This document shows positions 1 to 13,530 of a DNA stretch of 64,000 bases, in pieces; the stretch's first letter is position 1; every line of letters begins with the position of its first letter. The position numbers and the translations under genes were made by a program. Origin of the DNA: Pyricularia pennisetigena (Eukaryota > Ascomycota > Sordariomycetes > Magnaporthales > Pyriculariaceae); assembly GCF_004337985.1 (NCBI RefSeq), contig NC_043741.1, positions 3,286,953 to 3,350,952 of the forward strand. Direction: 5' to 3'. Under the pieces are notes generated by a model that was not told the origin of the DNA, ran no database searches, and saw only the letters and a program-made list of their open reading frames with translations.

Positions 1-427
1 CCGCACGCCGCCATCATCAAGTATAAAATGAAGGAGGGTATCGCCATGTCGGTAATCTGGTTCGGAGGATCCGCATCGGGAATAAAACTCTTGGCCATCA
101 CAACTGCCATGGCTTGCTTATTTCCACTTTGCAATTGTAGTGGTTCATTCGCTGATTGGGTAGGAATCTGTTTTAATGGAGATGGCAGGTGTTGTTTTTG
201 TCCCAAACACCACATCCTAGCACACATCTTCTATCGCTTGTCCACGCCCTACCACAGAGCCTTGGAACATCGTCATATCGCCATCGACATGTCGTCTGCT
301 TTACAGGAGAAAGAAAGCGCCGATAATACTCACCGAAAAAAAGGCCAGGGATAGGAAAACAGTACAGCCACAGCCCACCAAGGAGATGCAGGTGCCGGCT
401 GAAGAAGCTAACGATGGCGCAGTTCAT
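1..427 (-). CDS. Possible partial gene at left edge, unrecognised
   Basis: Two minus-strand blocks fit one reading frame. A hydrophobic block (about 427-334, containing CISLVGCGCTVFLSLAFF) ends at a consensus GTGAGT donor. After a 166-bp intron with an AAAACAG acceptor, a stop-free block (167 to the window edge) continues in the same phase and contains PDADPPNQITDMAIPSF and then SFILYLMMAAC. The matching phase and good splice sites suggest coding, perhaps for a membrane protein. I do not recognise the family, I cannot find the 5' end, and the 3' end lies outside the window. An overlapping plus-strand frame of 108 codons has no better support. Confidence 0.3.
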
Positions 428-1236
428 GTGAAACTTGGATGGAGGTCATTGGGTAGTTGCCTTGAAGATGTCATTGCATGAAAGATGAAAGACGGATGCC
501 CCAAGGATCACAGCTGCTCGCTACAGAGATTCAAGGCTACTACTTGATTTTTCAAGACGGAAGCTGATTTGCCTTGTTCCACACGAACGCAGCTGGTGGT
601 TTTGATATCTTGCTTTGCGTAGGCATTTCACTTTTCGTCTCCCCAACTTCATCATGCACGACTTTTGACTAATTTCAAGAACTACACACCATTCAGAATT
701 GCCGACTAGGTCTTTGCCGTCGTGTCTGCACGCACCGTCATCGCATTCATAGTTGAAGATCTCGGAAACACGTTTATTACAGGATGGATCATCCAGGTTC
801 GAAATCCCTCCCACTGGGTTCAAAAACAGACCCTCCAAAACCAAGTCCATCCATATTTCTTTTTTTCTAAACCGAGCAGCGCCCTCTCCTTGTCCAGTGT
901 CCTCTCACCTATTGCCGGCAGGGCTGTCCGACGTGCTCGACCGCAACTACATGGCGACGCTGCCGCCGCTTGTCGCGCTGGCCGGTGCCGTCATCTCGGC
1001 CATGGCAACATCGAGAATAGTCACAAATACGATTCTTCGTCTATGTTATCCCGGGTTTAGATTATGCAACAGAGCATCAAGCCTAAGCCAGAGATGGCCA
1101 AGAATCTGTAAAGCTGGACAGACAGCTATGATCGGACCAGCCTAGACATATAGACAGCGAGGCCACTTGCGTGACAAGCTGCACTTACAGGCTTGCATAT
1201 CCGTCATCCTTCGTAGCAACCTGAACCTCCCAGCAG
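428..1236. other. Spacer with a short GC-rich possible exon remnant
   Basis: No complete gene is visible. Positions about 909-1020 on the plus strand are GC-rich at third codon positions and follow a plausible acceptor (TTGCCGGCAG), reading GLSDVLDRNYMATL and then PPLVALAGAVISAMA. The frame soon degrades, so this may be an exon or a gene relic. The rest holds nothing I can support. Confidence 0.35.
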
Positions 1237-3049
<1,813 letters not shown>

Positions 3050-3913
3050 GTTGGGTGTGTCGGTGTATCTTTACCCACTTGATTGTGAGTCTGGCTATCA
3101 CGCTCTCTGAACAGTCAAAAGTGTGAAAGGCCTCTCAACTCCAAAAGGTTTCAAATGTCCACGAGGTTTCAAATGACGCCCTAACGACACCTACCTCCCA
3201 TCTTGAAATTTCGTAACAACATCAGGCCACAAGCGGCCCATGGGCATTGGAGGTACTGGCGGGGTAAGGCCCTGTCAGGATTGATTTAACCCGATTCCCG
3301 GCACAACGCGGGGGTGCTTATGGCCATGTCTTGCTGCTAATTGGAGCGCTTGAAGACCGAGACGGATAAAAAGTTGTTTGTCGGTGATGATCTCCATGGT
3401 TCTGTTTGGGGTCGTTGATGATTTGCGAACTGATGCTGGATTAAAATCGACTGGAGCCTTTTTCTGAGAATTGACAACCAAATTCCTTGTAAATGCCAGA
3501 AGTAATTTGAACAAGAGAATACAAAAAAAGACAGTTTTTTTTTTTATTATTGTTTGTTTCTCTTCGCCATACGAAAAACAAGTAGCCACATGAACATGAT
3601 GACTTGACCTCGACCATCAATCAAGACAAACTTTGGAGATTTTTGCGCAACCCCAGACTTCCCCAACTATACCCCGCTCTGAATGAAGCTTGCTGTAATG
3701 TGCCTTGCCGGGCTGCTTACCTTGCGCTACCATTGCTACCTTACTGCCCTAAAGTGCCTAGCTGAGATGCTCTACTTGCTTCAACCTGCCTCCGACTCCA
3801 TGTCCTGCTTCCCAACTCGGCAACTCCCCTACCGACATCCCCGCATCTGCTGCACATCTCATTCTCCCCGGACTGCTATGTACATCTTCAATCATGGAAC
3901 GCTGCTGCATCAA

Positions 3914-3953
<40 letters not shown>

Positions 3954-4215
3954 GTGACCGGGAGACCACGTCTCGTGATAAATACACCATGTCTCCTCAC
4001 CATCTTCCACGAACAGGAACCTTTTGCGGCCAAAGGAGTCGGCTCCGAAGGCTGGCCCTGCCTCGTGTCACGCCATTCTTCTATGCCCTCATAAAAGAAA
4101 AAAAGAGAAAAAGAGTTCTTGCTCCATCTGCCACGCGTGAACACCAGTACAGTATCATTATAAACTACCTCCATTCTGTGATTATCGTGTCGAACTCGCC
4201 GTGCACTTCAGCACC
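3050..4215. promoter_or_regulatory. Divergent spacer between GH51 and the sugar transporter
   Basis: This is the shared upstream region of two outward-facing genes. It holds GGTTAAA on the minus strand (3285-3291) and GGATAAA on the plus strand (3364-3370), both matching the GGNTAAA motif described for XLR-1, and a 36-base T run at 3917-3952. The small frames here are low complexity and I do not consider them genes. Binding is inferred from motif only. Confidence 0.5.
3917..3952. repeat. Homopolymer T36
   Basis: An uninterrupted run of 36 T about 260 bp before the transporter start codon. It is followed by GGTG, as is the T37 run downstream of the same gene. No flanking target-site duplication is evident. 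Confidence 0.95.
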
Positions 4216-5640
4216 ATGACGCTCCCTCCCAAAGTCTATCAGGTCTGTCGCGCCTTTGATAGCCTTGCTAGTTTCGCAGAAAGCATCTACTAACTTGTCT
4301 TACCAGTGGCTGATCGGCGTCTTTGCGTCGCTTGGGTCGGCCACCTATGGCTACGACTTGGGTATCATAGCCCAAGTCATCTCGGCGCCGTCCTTCGTCA
4401 AGCGCGTTGGCGACAACCCGGCCGAGATCGGCGGCATCGTATCCATCTTCACGGGCGGAGCGTTCTTCGGCGCCCTGGCCGCAGCGCCAACGGCGGACCG
4501 TCTTGGCCGCAAGTTGTGCATCATGATCGGCGCCACCGTCTTCATCGCGGGCGGTCTCCTGCAGGCGCTGGCGCAGAACACGGCTTACATGATGGCCGGC
4601 CGCGGCATCGGGGGCATAGGCATCGGCGCCATGATCATGATCATACCCGTGTACCAGGCCGAGCTGACCCACCCCAGCATCCGAGGCACCGTCACGGCGC
4701 TGCAGCAGTTCATGCTGGGGGTGGGCGCGCTCTTCGCCGGCTGGTTCTCGTACGGCATGACGGTCGGGGTTTCGGACGAGGACGAGAACCAGTGGCGCAT
4801 CTCGCTGGGGCTTCAGGTCGTGCCGGCCGGCATCCTCGCCCTGCTGATAATGCTGTTCCCGGAATCTCCTCGGTGGCTCATCGACCACGGCAAGGCCGAC
4901 AAGGGGCTGGAGACGCTGGCCAAGCTGCACGCGCACGGAGACGTCAACGACCCCTGGGTGCAGGCGGAATACTCCCAGATCAAGTCGTCGATCGACACGG
5001 AGCACGAGGCTGAGGCCAAGTCGTACATGGAGCTGTTCCGCGACAAGTCGTGCCTGCGTCGGCTCTGGCTCGCGACCTCCATCCAGGCGTCGGTGCAGAT
5101 GACGGGCGTATCGAGCATCCAGTACTACAGCGTCGCCATATTCGCAAAGATGGGCATCTCGGGCAGCGACACCCTCAAGTACCAAGGCATCTCTGGGGTC
5201 TGGGCCCTGGTGGCGCAGGCGCTCTGCATGGCGCTTGTCGACCGTCTTGGCCGGCGCTGGCCCCTCATCCTCGGAAACGTCTTCAACTGCATATCCTTCA
5301 TAATCACCACCGCCCTGCTGGCCTCGTTCCCGCCGGGGGAGTCTGGCGGCAACATGTCGGCCAGCTGGGCCTTTATCGTCATGACGTGGTTCTACAACTT
5401 TTCCTTTAGCGCCACGTGCGGCCCGCTGTCGTGGATCATTCCCGCCGAGATCTTTGACATGAAGACACGTGCCAAGGGCGTCAGCATCGCCACGGCCGTC
5501 AGCCTAGCGTTCAACGCCATGATTGGACAGTGTTCGTCTGTTGCTTTGGATGACGAGACAGGTATAGGCTGGCGGTGGTATATTTTGTTTATTGTGAGCT
5601 CCGACGATACCTTTTCTTCACTTTGGTGTTCAATCAACAG

Positions 5641-5671
<31 letters not shown>

Positions 5672-5925
5672 ACAATAATAATAATAACTGACTGCGGGCT
5701 TGCCAGGTTTGCAACGCGACCAACGCCATCTACTTCTGGGCCGTGCTCCCAGAGACGGCACGCCGGCCTCTCGAGGAGATGCGCTACCTCTTCACGGAAG
5801 CGCCATTATTCATCCCGACCATGGACGCGAGCAAGGCGTACTCGAACGACCTAGCAGAGAGGCTTGAACAAGCAGAGCGGAAGCAGGAAGCAGGGGTCGA
5901 GGGACGTGACGAAACACAGGTTTAG
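4216..5925 (+). CDS. MFS sugar transporter
   Basis: A plasma-membrane sugar/H+ symporter-type permease of 510 residues. Exons are 4216-4242 (MTLPPKVYQ), 4307-5593 and 5707-5925. Family marks are YGYDLGII in the first membrane segment, DRLGRK in the first cytoplasmic loop, GRGIGGIGIGAM, PESPRWL before the central loop, DRLGRRWPLI, and PETARRPLEEM in the C-terminal cytoplasmic region. About twelve hydrophobic segments are visible. Intron 2 contains an A-rich tract (5641-5672); reading through it gives a spurious poly-lysine end, while splicing gives the conserved YILFIVCNATNAIYFW join. Its place opposite an intracellular arabinofuranosidase suggests that it imports pentose or an arabino-oligosaccharide, but the substrate cannot be read from sequence. 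Confidence 0.9.
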
Positions 5926-5981
5926 GTTGAAGAATGCGCTTGACTGGAAAAAAGAAATATGCGGAGCCGGCCGAGTTGACC

Positions 5982-6020
<39 letters not shown>

Positions 6021-8008
6021 GTGCGACATTAACCGGGTGTCACCCATGGTTACTCTGCTTGGCAGGCATAAAAATACCGTTCTTGGCGCATATTTGGATC
6101 TGGTTTGTGTTTTGAGGAGCAAAAGAGAATAAGATTAAGGATAAGAATTAAGAATTAAGAATTCGAATTCGAATACGACACAAGATAGCTCCGGGTTTGT
6201 TTCTCGGATTGCCCGACCCCGAAGCTCCCCATATTTTTTTCTTCGTTTTGTTTGCCGTCTAGCACTGCGTGGTAATTACTTGTTACTTGCGCGGAGTATT
6301 TATTATCAATTATCAATGATCTACTATTAGATTACTCCGTACTTGCATAACGACGTTGCACCCTCCCTGGTCCTCGTTCCTGTCGCACCCAATCAAAAGC
6401 AAGCGCGAACCCGATTTACCATGAGGGGTAAGAGATCCAATTGCCGAGTTTACTGCGTAAATTTTTGTATTTTGTGAATAAATTTCTCCTGGATGCATCC
6501 ACAACCGCCGATCTTCAACTGCACTTTGCCTTTTTTGGCTGCTGCTACCCACGTCTTGTTAAGCTCGCTTGGAAAGCAACCTTGATTCTGCGGGCCGTCT
6601 TACCCTCGCCTACTTCGGAACTTGTCGCCCAGTTACACCCGAGGGGACCAGTGCAACAACAACACTCTAGGAAGACTTTTTTTGTTTTTTCCTGGTTGTC
6701 GTTTTGTTTTATGTCAGATTTGCGGGTGGAGGTTGCTGAGGAATAAGTTGGGAATATCTTGAAACTTTAAATAAAAAAGAAGGAAAAAAAAGAAAAAGAA
6801 AAAAGAAAAAAAATTCATGGCCGCGTGGCGGCTATGCATGCAGCCTAGAACGGTTTTCGGATCCCGCGAAATGTCACATAACAAGGAGCAGTAGGGACTC
6901 GGGAGGACCTTGGCTGTCATTTAGGACCAATCTAAATCCCTGCCAAAAGGAACTAGAAGAAAAAAAAAAACAGGGAGAGGGGTCGCTACCGTCGTCAGCG
7001 AATTTGCTGTACGGCAAAAAGTACTAAAACCTACATTCAAAGGATCGCTGGCTAGACCTGTATCAGCAGTAGCGCCATCTCGGGGACATAGGAGAAGCCG
7101 AGATCGCCACATTTATGACGAAGGGCTAAGGAACGCAGACGTTCAGCTGCAAGCAGGTATGATGCATATGTGGATTAATGCCATCCAATGTAGCGCAGCA
7201 GATTACTACGTCTGTACTTGTACTGACCACTACGCAGGTACGTACATACAGTATGTATACTTTACATATTCAACAGTCCCAGTAGTATGGGTACAGTGCA
7301 GTACAGGACACGATCCACAATACCATGACGACGACCATGGGAGCTGTTTCATTATCCATCGACACAGTCAGTCATATGGGATGTTCCTCCTGGGCCCGCG
7401 ATTGGTTTGAAGCTGCGCACTCCCGGGTTTCTCACGTCGACAAAACACCCTGTGCAGCAGGGGACGGACTACTTTGTAGCACCTAGTGGATTTCTGAGGC
7501 GTCCCCCCATGCGATGACGGCTCAAACGATACCGTCAGCAGCTCGGGGTGTCGGATTGGTCATATTCCCGACTGTCAAGCCCACTCGCACGTAGAGGTTG
7601 ACAAGAAGAAAAAGAGGAGGAAAAAAAAAACAGGGGATTTTTCTACAGTCCTACTATCGACAGATCTATTAGGTCTAGTCTATCCCATTCGGAAACAGTC
7701 CGAAGTGCGGGGCAAAAAGCTGACAGTAATGCCTTCTTTTTTCTTTTTTTCTTTTTTTTTCTGCTATTCTCTCTCTCTTCCGTCCGAAAGTATAATAGAT
7801 GAGATACCCGCAGCCTTCTTTCTCGAATCTTTTTTTTTTCGACCCCTGTGGCCGAAACGGGTAACAACTGTCCCGCAGAAGCGTGTTCATCGTAAACCCA
7901 GTCGTCTGGAAACCCCAGGTCTGGTACTGGACAAAGAAAAAAAAAAGCATTTCAAAAGATCAGAAGAAAAAAAAATCAGACGTCACCCTCCCCCTACTCG
8001 CTGCCAAG
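5926..8008. other. Spacer with T37 tract, no supported gene
   Basis: This 2.1-kb stretch contains T37 at 5983-6019, an A-rich patch at 6768-6812 and a pyrimidine-rich run at 7733-7761. The frames are short and low complexity. Its right end is the presumed promoter and leader of the P450. Confidence 0.7.
5983..6019. repeat. Homopolymer T37
   Basis: An uninterrupted run of 37 T shortly after the transporter stop codon, followed by GGTGCGAC. It could be a replication-slippage tract or the A-tail of a decayed retroposon on the minus strand; no element body is recognisable. Confidence 0.95.
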
Positions 8009-10241
8009 ATGTCGACGGCACAACTCGCCGATATCGTGGCCGACAGGCTGCCGCTCATCGCGTCGGCGGCCATCATACTGGGCGTGACGCTCGTCGTCCA
8101 GTACCTCTTCTTCAAGGACCCCTTGGCCAACGTGCCCTTTGTCGGCACCGAGTTTGGCGGAGAGGAGGCGCGAAAGCAGCAGTTCCTCAAGGACGCAAAG
8201 CCTTTCTACCTGGAGGGCTTTCGCATGAACAAGGTGCACAAGGTTTCGTCGCCGAGATGTGAGTAGGAACCTTTTTTTTTCTTGATTCTTTTTTTTATTT
8301 GTTGCCTGCTGTTGTCATTCATTGCTGGGGTACAGAGTAAAAAGAAAATGGGTTGTTGACTTTTGTTAATACTACGATTTAAACAGCGGACAAGATTGTG
8401 TCGATCCCCGCCGAATTCCTTGAGGAGCTCAAGAAGCTTCCCGATGACACCATCAGCTTTGGCGGTGCCGTGAACGAGGTTTGTACCCATCGCCATTGTT
8501 GCTCATGAGTTGCCGTTCTAGACAGGAGTTGGCATCGCTGACCCTGAGACCCCGTGTATCTAGGTCATGGCCGGCAAATACACCGGAATAGATGGTGTCG
8601 AACCTACTGGACCGGTAAGTTGTCCTTGGAATTTCTTTTCCAGCTGTAGATATAGCCTTTTGTAATCACCTGTATTAACGCATTTGACAATATAGCACCT
8701 GGTCAAGAGCCACCTCACTCCAGCGCTCGGTACGTCCAACCCAAAACAGAATCCAAGATGGCCAGCATGCCCTATAGGGACCTTTTATCTTCGCTCATGA
8801 GGCAGAGTTGGAAAACTAAACAAANNNNNNNNNNNNNNNNNNNNNNNNNNNNNNNNNNNNNNNNNNNNNNNNNNCCAACAGCCAAAATCAACCCGGTCCT
8901 GACCGAAGAAGTCGCCCGCACCGTCCGTGAGGAGCTGGGCTCGGTCGAGGACTGGACCGAGGTCAACATCCACAGCAAGCTCCTCCGCATCGTCGCCATC
9001 GTCTCGGGCCGCATCTTCCTCGGCCCCGAACTGTGCCACAACGAAAAGTACATCGAGTCGGCCATCCACTACACCGTCGAGGTCAACATGGGCCGGCAGG
9101 CCATCTTCAGACTCCCGGCGTGGCAGCGGCCGTTCCGCGCCTGGTTCCTGCCCGAAATCAAAAACCTCCAGAAGCGCGAAAAGGACTTTTACGCCCTTAT
9201 CGAACCTGTCGTCCGCGCCCGCAGGGAGGCCAGGAGGTCCGACCCGAACTACCAGGCGCCCGACGACATGCTCACCTGGCTCGAGGACTCGCAGGACAAG
9301 ACAACCCGCAAGAGCATCCGGGAGATTGCCAGGCTTCAGCTGGGTCTTAGTTTTGCCGCCATTCACACCACGACCATAACGACTACCAATATGTAAGCAG
9401 CAGACAAGACAACCCAAATTGAGATCAAAGAAAAGAAAAGAAAAAGAAAAATGGACAGGAAGAATGTAACAATTGTGGCTGCTAACACCCTACCCAACCT
9501 CCTCCTCCCATCCTTCCCCAATAGCTTGTACGACCTCGCAGCCCACCCCGAGATGATCACCGAGCTGCGCGAAGAGGCGGCGGCGGCGCTGGCCGAGCAC
9601 GGCGGCGTTTTCACTGCGCCGGCGCTGCACCGGATGAAGAAGACGGACTCGGTGATGAAGGAGAGCATGCGCGTCAACCCGGCGGGCTACTCGGCCTTTA
9701 TGCGCAAGGTGATCAAGCCGTTCCGGCTCTCCAACGGCCAGGAGATCCCCGCGGGCGTCACCATCGAGGTGCCGGGCTACGGCGTGTCGCGGGACCCCGC
9801 CGCCTTCCCCGACGCCGAGAGCTGGGACGGCCTGCGGTTCTTCAGGCTGCGCGAGGCCGGCGAGACCGTCGGCAGCGCCAGGCAGGGCGGCGGGCGCGCC
9901 TCGGCCGTCGAGGTCAGCGCCCAGAACCAGTTCGTCAGCGTGTCGAGGAGCAGCCTGGGCTTCGGCTACGGCCGCCACGCCTGCCCTGGCAGGTTCTTTG
10001 CGTCCAACGAGGTCAAGATGATCCTCGCCAGGCTGGTGCTCAACTACGATATGAAGCTGGCTGGTGGCGAGACGGAGAGGTATAAAAACATTGAGGCTGC
10101 CGGAGCGGTGAGTATTCTTTTTTTTTTTTTTTTTTGTGTGTCGATGAAGCTTTTCTTTGAGAAACGCTGACTTTTTTTTTTTTCCATCTCTAGTGTGTTC
10201 CCGACCCGACCAAGATGCTTCTTTTCAAGGAGCGGGCTTGA
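8009..10241 (+). CDS. Cytochrome P450, CYP68/ent-kaurene-oxidase-like
   Basis: A membrane-anchored haem monooxygenase of 522 residues from seven exons: 8009-8258, 8387-8478, 8564-8614, 8696-8729, 8882-9392, 9525-10107 and 10194-10241, all joining in phase. An N-terminal anchor lies at about residues 13-34. The I-helix reads AAIHTTT in place of the usual AGxDT, a variant I associate with fungal CYP68-type enzymes. The K-helix ExxR is ESMR. The haem loop is FGYGRHACPG with Cys466. A 50-base assembly gap lies wholly inside intron 4, so the protein is intact. No terpene synthase or other biosynthetic partner is nearby, so the substrate is unknown. Confidence 0.9.
8825..8874. other. Assembly gap (50 N)
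   Basis: The gap lies between the donor at 8730 and the acceptor ending at 8881 of P450 intron 4. The flanking exons join in frame (CTCG|CC, giving ALAKINPVLTEEV), so no coding sequence need be missing. Its true length is unknown. Confidence 0.98.
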
Positions 10242-12185
10242 GATTCGGTGGCGTGCCGAATCGCCTGAATAGCGTTGCGCGGACTGGATTTGTCGGCATG
10301 GCATTGCGGTGTTTCTGGTAGCAGAGCGCGATTGATTAGATGGGATACTTTGGCATGAAGAATGACGCACGTCTGTTTTTATGCAGGGATACTAAATGTG
10401 ATCTTCATGAACGTTGTGTGTAGTTTTTTCGCGTGCAGTCAAAGTTAACATACCGAATTGTTCTGAAAGACCCAAAAAGTTTGCGTCTACTCATCTTCAC
10501 CATGTTCATGATCTTGGATTGTTCAGGTTCGTGTCAACTTAACCCTGGATTCTTTCGGGTCTTTATATAAGCTTGTATTCAGACCAAACGCTACTGTGCC
10601 TTTGGCGTCCATCATGTACACGGCAATTTAACCGAGGTAGGTTCCAACTCTATACGCCAAGCCACGTGCAACTTCTTGCACGCGCGCTGACGGAAGTTCC
10701 CCCAATTGAGTAGATTTGTCGGAGCGGAGCTTGTAGATGCTAATGGTGAGGTGATCGATGCCACAGAGGAGATGGCTCGATGGCGCCAGGGATATGCCTG
10801 GCCACTTGGGCATGGTTTACGAGCTTGACGGTCAAGACGTATCCTAGACTCGATGTGAGTTTGCATCTTTTATTTACTCCATGGTTCGTATAATTATCTT
10901 CGGATCGCAACGATGATACGATTGCTATCAACAGCGAAGCTCGACGTTGAACCCCCCAAATTTCCTATTGCGGAAAGTGGAGAAAGCTGCACTTACACGG
11001 CTTGCAATGCCACATGAGGACTTGGCCATAACCTTAATTCAACTCGGCTGGTATCGTATCATAAGGTACATAATGCCCAGGAGCTACCTACCAGGGCAGA
11101 ATGCAAGAGGAAAAATAATTAATATCCGCGAATCTCGTCTGAAACTCGTCCAGAAAATATTTGAAGATGCTGCCTGGGTCAGCTACCTCCTGCCCCAAGA
11201 CGCGTGCAAATTAAATTCGGCTCTCGTCACAATCATAGAGAGTACAGTCATGGACGACTTCCAGGATGTGAAGCGTCCATGCATCCAATGCAATCCGCAA
11301 AGCAAATCGCCTTCATTCTCCCGCCTAGCCACTCCCTTTTTGTGGGCGTGAATTCAGCACTTCATCCTTCCATTTTCATAAACTGTTTTCGTGGACGTAT
11401 CGCACCTATAGACGGAATCCGAGATCGGATCCGTAGCATCCGCAACCGCACTTAGAATATCACGTCCGTCGTGAAAGGCTCACGCACAGTCGCTTGTGAA
11501 CAGGACCTGGAGATGCATTTGCATTCCAGTCTTCATGTCCTCCGCGAAAGGCAAGCGGGCTTCGTCTCTGCAGACAAACCCACATGCTTGATTCCAGCAC
11601 GACGCAGCCTACGGTCCAAACTTCTGCCGCCAGTGCGACGTCCATCTTGTGACCTCGGAGGGATTGACGGAGGGAACCAGCGTCAGCTTGATCCCCCATG
11701 GCGAAAAGACTAGAAAAAGAACCAAGCAAAGAAGTCAAAAGTTTTGTAGCCCAAGGCTGTTGAAACAAGCGGAACAGTCCAGTGCTTGTATATCAGAATT
11801 GGCCGAGCAAAGGTCGTGTTCTGTTCCTGCCCATAGGACGGGCTATTCTGCAGTTTTTCAGTTAAAATTCAAAGCTTCGGCCATGCAGTTGGTGTTTGTT
11901 TCTCCTAAGCTTACGCCTCCTCTAAGCTCACAATAGAATTACGACGAGTGCTGCGTAGTGTAACTGCAGAGTTCGCTCAATTGTACAGCTTCCGTTGAAG
12001 CCCATTTGAACGGTACCTACTGTAGTCTATTTTTATCGCTCACGTCCATGATTGGTGAGGCTCCTCCACTCCCATCCATTCTACACTAGGTCTATTCAAG
12101 GCCCAAACTCGTGCCGACAAGTTTTCCACAGTTATTTGTACTGAATTGCCGTCAATAGTAGGTTCCCACTTATACGCCATTGACG
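10242..12185. other. Spacer, no supported gene
   Basis: About 1.9 kb between the P450 stop and the convergent E3 ligase. The longest frame (10947-11351, 134 codons) shows no family motif, no signal peptide and no coding-like base composition. I see nothing else in it. Confidence 0.65.
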
Positions 12186-13530
12186 TCACAGCCGATTGAA
12201 TCTGCAGCGATGGCAGGCGACGATCATGCATTGATTGCACTCGTAAATATAGTGTGGAAGCGTTTGTCGACACTCTTCACACCGATGGCGACCCGGCAGA
12301 CGCGTCCACCCTCTGTGATCACACTGGTGGTTTGCTCTCAGGTGAGCGACGGCCCTCCACATATAATCCTGATGCTGGGCAGGGTTGATTCTTCCAGCCT
12401 GCAGGTTTCGGTCGACGACGTTGGCTGCTCGGTTCACAAGACGGCCCTCGTCCCAGAGCTGGCATGTACAAGTCTTCCATTTCTCGCCGCAGAGATAGCA
12501 GAAGTGAGCCCGGCAGCGGCATGCTGTGGTGCCCACGAGTCGCTTGGTTAGCCGCAGACAACATGGCATGTGACAAACATGTGAAAGGATAAGATGTTTC
12601 GGTCCAGGACTTACTCATGTGGTAACAGCCACTTCCTAGCTCGACAACCCGCTTGCAATTATAGCAGCGCTGCCAGCCTTCCTTGCCCGCCAAGGCGAGC
12701 ACCTGCTTTAGTCCAGGGTCTTCGGGGCAGTCGCCGGTATGAGCAGGACCCCTGCATGTTGTGCACGTCTTCTTCTGGCACCGGACGCAAGTGGCGATGT
12801 TCTCCGCTGCGTCGATGAATAGCGGAGGGACAAAGTTGGAGCACTCTGGGTCGTGACAGTAGATGCGGTTCGGCGTTTCGAGCTCGAGCTTTTTGGCTTT
12901 GAAACGGCCCACGAGCTCCGAGTCCAAGAAGATTCTGTTGCGCTCAAGTGGGATGGGCTGCTTGCAGCAGCGAGGGGGAAATAGCGACTCGTCAACGGTC
13001 GAAGTCTCGAACAGCATTCCAAGGCAGCCCCGGCAGTATTCGTGAGAGCAAGGGCAGCGAGCGACATCGGTAAAGTCAAAGTCGTCACCGCAGCTGGTGC
13101 AGCTCCTCTTGGGGCGGCTGACGAACGTTTGGCGACTTGCCGCCCAAGAAGACGATTCCGCATCGGGAAGTTCCAGATCTTCGCAACACTGCTCCTCGTG
13201 ATTGTCAACATACAGAATCTTTAGCTTGTCGATGAGCTCATCATCGAGATTGGTGGTTGACTCTGCATCAGGTTGGCTATTATTCGCTGCGCCAAGGCAC
13301 TCTTCGATAGCGTCCCCATCCTTGATAACTGCATCGGCCATGCTCTGGCATAGAGCTCTGTCAGACACGAGTCCTGCCTGGGCAGCCAGCTCAGCTCGAA
13401 AGAGCTCCAAGGCAATCTCGGAGTCTGGGATCGCATCTGTTTCGCGGCCTTTTCCCTTTGCTCGGGCTTTGAGAGCGTCCAGATCCTCCAGCTGTAGCTG
13501 GATGATCATGGCGAGTGTTTCCGAATCCAT
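12186..13530 (-). CDS. RBR-type (RING-IBR-RING) E3 ubiquitin ligase
   Basis: RBR ligases take ubiquitin from an E2 onto a RING2 cysteine before passing it to substrate. Two exons (13530-12615 and 12523-12186) encode 417 residues. RING1 is near residues 145-192 (CTSCGDDFDF, CPCSHEYCRGCL). The IBR follows (CVRCQKKTCTTCRG). RING2 starts at about 288 (CYNCKRVVELGSGCYHM) and continues over the splice as TCRCRAHFCYLCGEKW. The intron falls just before the expected catalytic Cys307 in HMTCRC, and the canonical join supports the model. An N-terminal acidic helical region precedes RING1. The substrate is unknown. The gene is convergent with the P450. Confidence 0.9.

Noticed and set aside
28..354. 108-codon plus-strand frame at the left edge
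   Set aside because: It overlaps a minus-strand pair of blocks with consistent splice phase, which is the better though still weak model.
798..820. GGTTCGAAATCC as a tRNA B box
   Set aside because: No matching T-stem, A box or acceptor stem around it.
4268..5185. 305-codon minus-strand frame opposite the transporter
   Set aside because: Shadow frame produced by GC-rich codon use of the transporter; similar shadows opposite GH3, the WD40 gene and the repeat protein were also ignored.
4256..5854. Transporter read as one 532-codon frame ending in poly-lysine
   Set aside because: The frame begins inside intron 1 and runs through intron 2; splicing at 5594 and 5706 restores the conserved PETARRPLEEM end.
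3917..6019. T36 and T37 as 3' tails of retroposons flanking the transporter
   Set aside because: Both are followed by GGTG, but beyond that the flanks do not match, no target-site duplications are visible and no element body is recognised.
8009..10241. Secondary-metabolite cluster around the P450
   Set aside because: No synthase, methyltransferase, cluster-type regulator or partner enzyme lies nearby.
10947..11351. 134-codon plus-strand frame as a gene
   Set aside because: No motif, no signal peptide and no coding-like composition.
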